Source of the DNA: Tenrec ecaudatus
Taxonomy: Eukaryota; Chordata; Mammalia; Afrosoricida; Tenrecidae
Assembly (NCBI RefSeq): GCF_050624435.1
Contig: NC_134535.1
Location: 73,156,494-73,220,493 of the forward strand
Direction: 5' to 3'
Length of the DNA stretch: 64,000 bases
This document shows, piece by piece, positions 55,121 through 64,000 of the stretch (positions are counted from its first letter, which is position 1; each line of letters starts with the position of its first letter). The notes under the pieces are model-generated. The model was not told the origin of the DNA. It made no database searches and saw nothing but the letters and a program-made list of their open reading frames with translations. The translations under genes were made by a program, and so were the position numbers.

Positions 55121-57224
55121 TCAGAGAAACCATCAAAGAAGGCTTCTTAAATTCAGCTCCTTGGAGCCTTTATCTACTGCTCCACAAATGACATGCAACC
55201 TGTCGTCCTGATGAGACCATCATTAGGATGTCATAGATTCTCTTGGTGGTAACATGCCTGACAAATAGAATGTTTGGACAAAACAGCACAATGGGCTCTT
55301 CGATAAATGAATGCTAGCAAAATAAATTATGTTGAATGGTCATGGAGGCTGGCATGGAAGAAGTTGAAGAACAGGAAATTTAGAGAGAATGTGAGAGGGT
55401 CTAAGACAGAGAGAAGGCTGAGCATAAAGGGTAAGCATGGTCTGGGAGGAGGCTAGTAAGAGGAAACCTAGCCAGTACTCTGCTGAGGAGGCCTGCCTCT
55501 GGCCCTGTGATGTCACCATGGCTGTCTTCCTTAAAAGAGTCTTTCATTTTCAATTCCCCAACATTGAACAGGATTAATCTATTTAAAAATTGAATGAGGC
55601 AAGGTGGTACTTGAAACTTTTTGTTTGGCTCACTCTTCTACTTCCTATTTTATTCCACACCATGAAGTCCCATAGCCCCCTCCCCCCCCCCCCCCATCTT
55701 TTCAGGCCTGTAAATCTCTGGCTTTTGTTCCCTCTTGGTGACCTGTTTTGTTATGGATCCAGTTTTGTGGCTTGCAAAGGAAATATCAGAAATCTCCTGT
55801 AAAGTACCCTCAACAGAGCAGCCTGGGACTTGAGAGCTTTCATTTCCTCCCCGTGGAGAGCTGCGATAAGCCAGCTAAGCCAGCGTGGTGGAGACCGGAA
55901 TGCAGGTGGACTGGGGGGCGAGGGGAGTTGTGTTAAGTTGTTCGATGCTCCTGTTTGGAGGCGTTCCCTCCGTGCTACCACAAGCCCTTAGCTCTTTTCT
56001 GAGGTTATAGAATAAACATCTTGACCTTGCATCTTAATTGGCATAGCAACATAAATTCACTTGAAAATAAAGCATGTTTTAAGAGGCAGTTGAATTTTTT
56101 ACCGTATTCATGATACCGATTCATATTATTTAAGGTGATTCAGTTCAACTTCGGTTCTGCAAATAGATGGAATCATTTCCAGAAAGGTAATAGTAGCAAA
56201 TCAATGTCCTATTCCAGAATTATAAAAGCATAAGCCTGTTTTTAAATGACTACAGTAGCATGTCAGAAAATCTAAACAAATGTGTAGTTAGGAATGATTG
56301 CTATACCTTAGGGACTTAGTTTATACAAGACAGATTAGCAAGATATGAGCCTTATTATGCATGAAAGTCATTTGTTTTTCTGTGAATATCGTGCAGCACA
56401 AGTGCTGAGCTTACAATTCATAAAGAGAGCGGATGCAAAGGCTGAGCGCCGTTCTGACATTAATCTTCATGAATATGGAAAGAAGTGAATTATTATCTTT
56501 CTCTTTATGAGGTGAAGAGAACTGTCGCAACAAATTTGAGTCTTAGTGTGTACTGGCACAGGGAAGCTAGAAGGCTCTCTGAAAATTAGTTTAACACACT
56601 CGTTTGATCCAAAGAATATTGAGAACCAACATTTTTAAGGGACTTACCTTTTGTTGTGATGCAGACCAAGGCCAAGGTGATGCAGACCTCTGTATTCCCA
56701 TATCAGGCTTCCTTACATTGCTCCAGAAGCCGGCCAAATTATTAAATGCTTATTGTGAGCTAACCTGCTTTTGAGTCTATATTTACGTCGTATGAATTCC
56801 GCTTCCGATAAGTTCTTGACTCTGTTCATGCTGTCTACAGTTGTAAATCCGAGTGTTTCAGTGAAGGTGTTGAGCATCGTGGCCCTATAAAGAAAGCTGC
56901 CAGGCTACTCAGCTTTCCTCACAAGCAGCGCTCAGTAACTGAGTCGGTATTTAGCTCTAGGTTCTCGTGTCACGTGCACTGAAGAGGGCACGAGTGTAGA
57001 AGACTTTTGAGTGTCTATGAAAACTGGAATTAGGGAAACTTGCATCCCTCTTCTGGAGCAATGTAAAGATGCCTGAAAGAAATCAAAAGAATTCAAGATT
57101 AAACATCTGCCTCCATGTCAGAGAACACAGTGGAAGGAGAGTGAAATAATAAAGAAAACCCCAATGGGTCCCTGAGTTGGATTTTAGCATCTACTACCTG
57201 TTCAGCCCTAAGCGTATGTCTCAG
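55121..57224. other. Repeat-poor unassigned sequence
   Basis: About 2.1 kb without a recognised transposon. Contains an uninterrupted 15 C-rich run at 55679-55695 and a stretch at 56390-57010 with several retained CpGs. No convincing exon, start or splice structure. The 62- and 76-codon frames near 55750-55980 carry no domain. Confidence 0.5.
55679..55695. repeat. Poly(C) tract
   Basis: Mononucleotide C run after CCCCCTCC. Prone to length change and sequencing error. Confidence 0.9.
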
Positions 57225-57365
57225 CCCTGATCCTCAGTTTCCTCCTCACTGGTAAAAATGGGTATAATTTCTACACCAAGAGTCATTGTAAGAATGAAAT
57301 TCAATGGCATAAATAAGGCATCTAACAAAGTGCCACACATGTTGCTGGGGGCTCATAAATGTTAC
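57225..57365 (-). mobile_element. MIR SINE
   Basis: 'TCCTCAGTTTCCTCCTCACTGGTAAAAATGGGTATAATTTCTACACC', 'AGTGCCACACATGTTGCTGGGGGCTCATAAATGTTAC' is a typical antisense MIR. Confidence 0.8.
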
Positions 57366-59029
57366 ACACATCTCAACCCTCCCCCTCCTTGCCTCCCTAC
57401 TCCCTCTGCCTTCGTTGCTAATATGACTAATGTGTTATAAACCACTGCTGATCTGTTGTGTCCTATAGGGGTGGCTTACATGTTCTGTAATGCCAGAAGC
57501 TATGTCACTGGCATTTCAAATATTAGGGTGACGCATGATGGGCGGGTGTCATTGGAGTTTCTAGATGAAGACAAACTAGAAAGAATTATTTGGAAAGGGA
57601 CTTCTGAAAATTGACTAGTGAAAACCCCATGGTCCAGCACAATACTGTGTGACACAGTACTGGAAAATGAGGGCACTTCAAACACACGCGGTCATGACAG
57701 TGAGCCAGCGCATACCTGCACACGAAGATGGTGCCCGGCTAACCAAGTTCTAGGCTAGGTGTGCAGACGCACTGGGAGGTGGAGCCACCTTGACAGTAGC
57801 TAGCAACAACATTATGAGAAAAGCATAAGATACACATAAGATGTTTGAAGTTTATGGCTTGGTATAAAAATCTTTCCATAGAATAAAGAATGTGAAAAAG
57901 AAAATAAGAGTGAAAAGTTCTCCTGAAACGGAAATCCCGTGGAGGGACCGCTATGAGCAATGACACAGTAACAGAATTAATTGGTGACTGTGCACGGTGA
58001 GGAAAGAGGAAGTAGGACACTGGGAAAGAAAGACTAGCGTAGGCAACTGAGTGAGCAAAGGTTCTTTGAACTGAGGTAGCCAAAATAAAGGCTAGGAGAA
58101 GTAAGGCTATGCAGAGGGGCAGTCTGGCTTTAGTCATAGACATGTTAGCTTGGGCTTTATGATGCTCTCATAACCCCTACCTCTCTCCCCCAATAGACAG
58201 TCATCCCTAAACAAGTACTTTCAACATATACCTACCTTCAAAAGGACTTAGTTTTCAAGAAATCTTTTGAAAAGGCAAAAAATTGTTCATTAAAGCAACA
58301 CCATTATTATGCCAATTTCAGTATATCAGCCTTTTTCCCAAAGAAAGTGTATTTGCTCATTATGATCATTAAACACAGATTTTCAAATTTATTACTAGGG
58401 GAATGATGACCGCCAAGTCTAAAACTTGTTTGAGTTGTATGCCACGCCTTCTATTTAATCCTATTTATTATTTTTAAATTAAGTTGTAGCTTTTGTTTAT
58501 AGGAAATAATTTGCTCTGTAGAAGTATTTTCGGAAAATAATCTGAGCTCCCCAGAGTTACTACATCCAACACCATGGCTTTGAATTTGGATCATACGTTT
58601 TTTGAAAGCTTTTCTCCACCCAAAACTTCCTCCCTCCCCTCTCAACACCCTGTTCTCTCCCGCCCCACAGACAGAGCAATGACAGATTTTTAAGGTCTTT
58701 GAAAGATCTAGCAATTCTTAATTTGGAGGTACTATTTCTAAAACATATCAAATATATCGAAATTATAAATTACAACTTTGTGGGTTGAGTTGTACTAGAC
58801 TAATTGCTATAATGGTATCTTCTAAAGATAATTAAATAGCCACTCATTCTACTTTCGCAGGGTTGGCTCTGCAGGAAGTTTTTTTAATTATTATTTTGGA
58901 GCCAATCAAAAAAAGTGAGGTTCTAAACATTTTTTTACTTAGTAAATCTGTAGTCATCAAGGGATTCTCTACCGTGGCTAGTGGTTGAAATAGTTCCAAC
59001 AACCCCCTCACCCAAAGATAAACGCATCA
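57366..59029. other. Unassigned sequence
   Basis: No gene or repeat recognised. The 134-codon minus-strand frame at 57739-58143 starts with a hydrophobic stretch but has no family resemblance I can name and no supporting context. Confidence 0.45.
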
Positions 59030-59640
59030 GGAATACTTCTTGTTAGAGGGCCGACTGGGCAGACTAACTATCCGGGCCTTCGACCCAAGAAATCAGATGA
59101 AGCTGATCTGCATGGTAATCCAGACACCCTGGTTTGCAAGGCAAAGGATAAGGTGGATTGAATGTTGACTAAAAGAAGAAACTAAATTAAAAGAGTGACA
59201 AGGAGACAAATAGAATGGGGACACATCAGGGCCATTTTGAGTTTTTGCAAGCAGCCTATTATAGGAGCAGCAACCTGGTAATTAGCTCTGCCCACCCAGT
59301 TACACACCAGCACCCACAGGAGTATCTGGTGATCTTTTTCTTTCTCCTCCCTTCCACCTGTCAGCACCGTTCTGTATGAGGCTGGAGGCCCACCCTCATG
59401 GATCAGGCTTTGGATACACACCAGTGATCTCTCCACCACTTCAGGCCAGCAGAATCCACCGTGCCAGATGAGGAGTCCTACATACAGGCACCTTCTGGCC
59501 ACATAGGCACTCATTCTGAGACCGAGGGCCTGACCCTCATGGCCTCCTTGGTACCCACCGCAGGGAACTTGTCTTCTGTCACCTCTTCGTTCTAAAAGAG
59601 CATCACCGGAGTGAGCGACCACTCCAGTTTGCTCCTGTAT

Positions 59641-59900
59641 TTGTTCTTCTCTTTCCCTTGTTTTATCTTATGTTCCTTGCTTCCTTGTTCCTTCCTTTTT
59701 CTCACTCTTCTTTTATCTTTCTTTCTTTCTTTTTCTTATTTACCATGCTGTTTTTCTTTTTCTATTTTCTCTCTCTTTTTTTTCCCTTCTTTAGTTTTTG
59801 GGGTGCTCTCTGCCTCTTCACCTTTTTTATCATATTTCTTTTTTCCCCTCTTATTGTAGTTTGCTTGTTTTTCTCTTGTTAGTTTTGCCTCTTTTCCCTT
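59641..59900. repeat. Polypyrimidine tract
   Basis: About 260 bp, almost only T and C on the plus strand (TTCTTT and CCTT runs), probably part of the L1 5' UTR. The overlapping leucine/phenylalanine/serine-rich frames at 59611-59882 come from this composition. Confidence 0.8.
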
Positions 59901-61361
59901 TTGGAGGGGAGGGGGAACACTTAGCAGCAGACAACATCCATGCACACTTTCAGCCTTGCTTTCATCTCCTTCAGCCCCATCCACTGGGTAAGAGCCTCCC
60001 CCCACTCCTGCATGATATTTAGATATCTTCAATGGATTAAGAGAAAGCTTTATGAATGGAAAATCAAAATCAGGGAAAATATAGACCAAAATTTAGTAAA
60101 TTTCAGGAAAGCACTACAAAAACAAATTTACAAAGTAAATGAAAACTTAGAAAGCAGTCAAAAACAGCATAAAAATTCCAGAAGATTAATATTACAAATT
60201 CATCAATAGGAAGAACAAGAGGAAAAATCAAATGGATGGAAATTGAAAAGCATCTTGCTTTAAAACTAGGTACAGGAGGAATTTTCAAATGAAGTGAAAA
60301 GAAATACCTGGAATCAAAAGAGTATGAAAATGCAACTTACCAGAACCTTTGGGACACAGCAAACACAACGTCCAGAGGGGAGTTTATAGCAATCAAGGCG
60401 TGCATCAAAAAAGAAGAAAGAATCAAAATCAAGACCTTAACCCAACATCTCCAATAATTAGTTGGAGGGAGGGGGCGGAGATACAGCAAATTAAGCCTAA
60501 AGTCACCGAAAAATAGAGATTAGAGAAGAAATCAATAAAATAGAAAAACAATTTAAACAAATCAACAAGGTGAAAAGTTGGTTCTTTGAAAAGATGAATA
60601 AAATTGACAAATCACTGGCAAATTTAACAAAGGACAAGAAGAAAATGAAAAATAGAGATGTAATGGCCAATGTCACAACAGAATCATTGGAAATAAAAAA
60701 TATAAAAACAGAATACTATAAAGAATTGTATTTCAACTAATTTCTTAAATTCGAAGAAAAAGACAAATTTCTAGAAGTACAGCAGATGCTACCTAAACTA
60801 ATATAATATGAAGAAAATATTTTAAAAGGCCCATAACAAAAGAAGAAATTGGTCAGATCCTTAAAAGGTCTTTAACCACAGCCCCCCCAAAAAAGCAGTT
60901 GCCTAAACAGAATCATTGGATAATTCTGCCGGCCAGAGAATAATTTGTGTTAATTCTATTCATATTACTCCAGAGTATGTAGGAAAGGATAGAATACTGC
61001 CAAATTCATTTTATAAAACAAGAATAATCCTGATATCAAAATTAGGTCAAGATATCACCAATAAAGAAAACTATAGACCTCATAAGCATAGATGTAAAAA
61101 TTCTCAACAAAACCTTTGGCAACAGAGTCCAACAATGTATCCAAAATATCATAACCAAGGGGGATTCATAGGAGTTACTTAAAGATGGCTCAACTTTGCA
61201 AAAGTAATCAGGAAGCCACCATATATGTAAAACAAGAAAAAGAACCACATACTCAATCAACACAGAATGGGCATTTGACAGAATCCAAAACCCAATCCTG
61301 GTAAAAAGCACTGAACAAAACAGGAATAGAAAGGAAATTCCTAACATGATTAAAGACATAA

Positions 61362-61394
61362 TGTGTTAGCCTGGGTTCTCTAGAGAAGCAAAAC

Positions 61395-61446
<52 letters not shown>

Positions 61447-61977
61447 GTATATCAAGAAATGGTTCACACAGCTATAGAAGCAGGTAAACCCAGTGTGGTT
61501 CAAGTCCATGAGTCAGATATTGAACTCGAGGCTTCTCCTGACTTGTATATCTGTGAGGGCTGGAGAACCAGGAAGGAAGGTAGGCAGAAAGACTACAGGC
61601 TGATGGATGCTAAATTGAATGAATCTAAGGTTGGCATTTCAATGATGACTCCTGGGGTTGTCAGGCAACACAGCAGGAGGTTTATGAACCAAATAAAGGA
61701 TCCAAATGCAGTAGAAATGGCCAGCTTCCCCACAGAGCCTGCTTGCAAAGCACACCCCAAGGAGATTTTCTTCCAAAAGATCAAGACTCTCACCTGATCA
61801 AGGGGCTCTGTACTCGACCACAACTATTAGCTTCTCACTAACTTTATTAAGTTACGTTAGATCCCATGATGGAGTTAATTATGATGTGTTAGATCACATC
61901 CTAAGGGATTACTGACAAACTACTGAAAACCCAGGCCCAACCAAGTCGAATCAAAACCTAACTGTCATGCATTTATC
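61362..61977 (-). mobile_element. ERVL-type LTR nested in L1 ORF2
   Basis: Opens TGTGTTAGCCTGGGTTCTCTAGAG (complement of the LTR end) and closes CGAATCAAAACCTAACTGTCA. Same subfamily as 243-669. The host L1 resumes at 61978 with 'CATTTATCTAAAGCCAACAGCC', coding for the family YLKPTAN segment. A 5 bp duplication could not be read unambiguously. It carries the (GT)23 tract. Confidence 0.75.
61397..61442. repeat. (GT)23 microsatellite
   Basis: Pure GT dinucleotide run of 46 bp near the 3' end of the antisense ERVL LTR. The VCVCVC frame at 61399-61797 is an artefact of this run. Confidence 0.97.
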
Positions 61978-62074
61978 TAAAGCCAACAGCCAATATTGCT
62001 CTCGATTGAGAGCAAACTAAAACCAATCCCCTTGCAAACAGGAACCAGGCAACGATACCGTCTACCACCACTCC

Positions 62075-62215
62075 TATTTGGGAACGATGGTGGAGCTGTC
62101 AGGTAAGCATTGAACTACAAACCGTAAGGCGGTTTGAGTCCACCAGCTGGTCTAAAATAATCAGGCTTTCAGTTTCTGTGAAGTTTTACAATCTGATCGA
62201 TTTTATGGCAGTGGA
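62075..62215 (+). mobile_element. AfroSINE variant nested in L1
   Basis: 'GGTGGAGCTGTCAGGTAAGCATTGAACTACAAACCGTAAGGCGGTTTGAGTCCACCAGCTGG', then 'AATCAGGCTTTCAGTTTCTGTGAAGTTTTACAATCTGATCG'. The 3' end differs from the common type at 7422, suggesting another subfamily. Confidence 0.7.
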
Positions 62216-63160
62216 TACTGGGGTTAGTCAGTATTGTACTAGAAGTCTTCACATATAAGATTTAACCTATAAGCTATGCAGCATGAAATAGGCATTAAAA
62301 GCATTCAGATTAGCAAATAAGTAAGACTCTATATTTACAGTGACATGATCCTCCACATAGAAAATTTCAGATTCAGTAAAATATATATACTAGTTGAAAG
62401 AGTCAGCAAATTGACAGTGTGTGGATTCCTTTACACTTACAAATAGAACTTTCGAAAGTATATCAGGAAAACAATACCCTGTACAATAATAGCCCCCGAA
62501 ATGGAATAAACTTGACCAGAGAAATAAAAGACCTATGCAAAGAAAACTACCAAACACTACTACAAATAAAGCAAAAGAGACCTACATACGTGGGAGAATA
62601 TACCATGTTCATACATAAAAAGGCTTAATATTGTGAAAATGTCAATACTGCCCAAAGTGATCCACAGATAAAATTCAATCGCAACCCAAATGCCAACATT
62701 GTTCTTTAGAAAGATGGTAAAACTAATCACCAACGTTCTATGTAAAGGACATAAGCCCCAGGAAAAACAAAACCCTATTAAATAACAGCAACAAGGCCTT
62801 ACTACAGTTCCCCTTCTCAAAGCTGCACCTCCATGGTCAACAAAACAGCCTGGCAATGAATGGGACAATGACAGATATGTAGACCAATGGAACAAGTGAA
62901 TCCATGCACCTATGGACAGCTGATCGTGGACGGAGGCTACACGTGTTAACTTGGGTGAGCGGGAAGACAACATATAATGTAAAAGAGGTCAGCAAAAATT
63001 ATGCAGGCTTAGAAGGACAACAAGAGTCAAAGGCAACAGAAGTAAATATTATCATATGCACAATCCAGCAATGACAGCGATCAACAAGTGGACGCATGGA
63101 TGAATGTAGGGGGAGAGTGGGACTCCGTAGCTCCACAGAGAATATTTCTACATGTGTTTA

Positions 63161-63238
63161 TTAGTGCCTCCGAAAAGTTAGCAGAAAAACTCGATTCACA
63201 CTTCATTTGATTTTTCCATCAACTTTTTGAAGCCCCTT
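63161..63238. mobile_element. Mariner-type MITE
   Basis: 'GTGCCTCCGAAAAGTTAGCAGAAAAAC' pairs with the inverse of 'GATTTTTCCATCAACTTTTTGAAGCCCC'. Third copy of the palindromic family (11313, 48170). Confidence 0.65.
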
Positions 63239-63479
63239 CATCTATTTATGGATGTGGTAGAGCATTCAAGGGGCAAGGTTATGGAAACTTCTTAGACATA
63301 AACAAACAGCTTGAGGGAATGAGTCCCCGAGGTTGGAGGCTCAGGACCATAGTCTGAGGGATGCCGAGTCAATGGGTACAGCCTAATCCACCAAGGCAGT
63401 GCCCCACATCCTGCTTTGTCGAGTAGCACTGGGGTCTCATGAGTGGCCATCTAAGGTGCACTGTTGAACCTGCCAAAGC
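63239..63479. other. Unassigned sequence
   Basis: No gene or named repeat. Confidence 0.4.
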
Positions 63480-63564
63480 AAAGAACTCACTGTCACTGCC
63501 ATCCGGTCAATGCTGACTCAGCGTGACTCCCTGTGGGTACCCAAGGCTGTAATTATTTACAGGA
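63480..63564 (-). mobile_element. AfroSINE 3' part, interrupted by an LTR
   Basis: Complement of AfroSINE: 'CACTGTCACTGCCATCCGGTCAATGCTGACTCAGCGTGACTCCCTGTGGGTACCCAAGGCTGTAATTATTTACAGGA'. The SINE stops exactly where the LTR begins, as for an LTR insertion. Confidence 0.75.
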
Positions 63565-64000
63565 TGTGGTAGTTACATAATCACGTCAATTTGAGGATTA
63601 AGAGTATATATAACAATCTGGAGATAGCCAATGAGACCTCTGTGTGGGCATGGCCTTCTCCTGAGAATTCTGGGAACTGTTGTCTTTTCCTCCTTGCAGT
63701 TGGGAGACATCGCCCTCTCTCTACTCACTCCCTTGGAGATGCTCTTCTGACAAGACACTTGGAATAACACTAGTGCCCTGAGCTGGAGAAGCCACAAGGA
63801 CCTACCCTGATGCAGCCAGAAACCTGGACCCGGAGAAGCAATGTGGAGACCACTGCCAGCGCTGAGATGCTTACAACACCAATGGATCCAAAGACTTTCT
63901 ATCCACTGGCCTGTGATTGTGCTGCATTCAGTGTCATTACATGTGTTTCATGAGTCTTTAAAGGACTTTATAGAACAGTATCGGGCATTTGGGCTAATAT
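63565..64000 (+). mobile_element. ERVL-type LTR, cut by the window edge
   Basis: Opens TGTGGTAGTTACATAATC and follows 52620-53196 block by block, including 'GTGTGGGCATGGCCTTCTCCTGAGAATTCTGGGAACTG' and 'GCTGAGATGCTTACAACACCAATGGATCC'. The 3' end lies beyond the window, so whether it is solo or the 5' LTR of a provirus cannot be judged. Confidence 0.9.

Larger units (their letters stand above)
59030..63115 (+). mobile_element. Second, more diverged L1, interrupted by an LTR and a SINE
   Basis: Likely 5' UTR (59030-59940: 'GTGATCTTTTTCTTTCTCCTCCCTTCCACCTGTCAGCACCG', 'CAGCAGAATCCACCGTGCCAGATGAGGAGTCC' then a polypyrimidine run), a short ORF1-like purine-rich region (about 60030-60230), then ORF2. 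Readable ORF2 parts include 'TGGGACACAGCAAACACAACGTCCAGAGGGGAGTTTATAGCAATCAA' (about 60352), SWFFEKM (about 60576-60596), 'NRVQQCIQNIITKGGFI'-like (about 61120-61170), and C-terminal pieces to about 63050. An ERVL LTR (61362-61977) and an AfroSINE (62075-62215) interrupt it. Heavily mutated. Confidence 0.75.

Noticed and set aside
57739..58143. 134-codon minus-strand frame with a signal-peptide-like start
   Set aside because: Hydrophobic start alone is weak evidence; no family, cysteine pattern, promoter or neighbouring exon supports it.
59611..60022. Hydrophobic frames that could suggest a membrane protein
   Set aside because: They translate a polypyrimidine tract (L, F, S codons); the pattern exists in two frames at once.
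61399..61797. 132-codon frame starting VCVCVC
   Set aside because: Begins in the (GT)23 microsatellite and continues through an ERVL LTR.
1..64000. CRISPR-like arrays or bacterial mobile elements
   Set aside because: Direct repeats in the window are transposon families or local slippage; no regularly spaced short repeats with unique spacers, no ribosome binding sites or operons. The DNA is clearly mammalian.

Overview
This window looks like repeat-dense, gene-free nuclear DNA from a placental mammal of the superorder Afrotheria. The taxonomic call rests on many copies of an AfroSINE-type SINE (sense copies open with GGAGCCCTGGTGGC-like sequence and close with GACTCGATGGCA-like sequence) together with a BovB/RTE-type LINE whose 3' end matches the SINE tail. 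Afrotherian-type L1 3' ends, ERVL-type LTRs and old mammalian MIR, L2, MLT1, Tigger and mariner relics fit the same picture. The species cannot be fixed by eye. I found no intact protein-coding gene, no convincing exon, and no rRNA, tRNA or CRISPR array. Open reading frames are short or are frames of decayed transposons.

Layout. 1-6.2 kb: RTE and ERVL LTR fragments, a MIR, an RTE piece split by an AfroSINE, a minus-strand L1 3' half, and two AfroSINEs. 6.2-13.9 kb: mostly unassigned DNA with an AfroSINE, a short L1 insertion with target-site duplication (TSD), RTE, an ERVL LTR, MIR, L2, a mariner-type MITE, a ~200 bp tandem repeat and another RTE. 14.6-18.8 kb: two minus-strand L1 3' ends, RTE pieces, and an RTE split by a solo ERVL LTR with a perfect 5 bp TSD. 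20.3-22.05 kb: a plus-strand L1 3' UTR. 22.5-25.0 kb: three layers (MLT1, then ERVL LTR, then RTE). 25.4-28.3 kb: a decayed mariner transposase broken by an L1 tail, an AfroSINE, and a processed RPL5 pseudogene. 28.3-36.3 kb: mostly unassigned sequence with small L1, SINE and RTE pieces and a second copy of the ~200 bp tandem repeat.

36.3-46.7 kb is the most structured part: a Tigger remnant, a GC-rich block with a ~300 bp degenerate duplication, then one old near-full-length plus-strand L1 (ORF1, endonuclease, reverse transcriptase, 3' end). Later insertions break this L1 at three places: an ERVL LTR that itself carries L1 tails, and two L1 3' ends whose flanking duplications can be read. 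After removing them, about 5.5 kb of host L1 remains. 46.8-55.1 kb: RTE, LTRs (one with a clean CAATG TSD), MIR and AfroSINE. 55.1-59.0 kb is almost repeat-free. 59.0-63.1 kb: a second, more diverged plus-strand L1 interrupted by an ERVL LTR carrying a (GT)23 tract and by an AfroSINE. The window ends inside an ERVL LTR that landed in an AfroSINE.

Functionally, the elements form a dependency network: RTE LINEs probably moved the AfroSINEs (shared 3' ends), and L1 machinery made the L1 copies and the RPL5 retrocopy. Everything visible is inactivated by truncation, frameshift or loss of catalytic residues. I did not find an undescribed functional system. The best candidates for follow-up are the two-locus ~200 bp tandem repeat and the GC-rich duplicated block upstream of the 38-46 kb L1.
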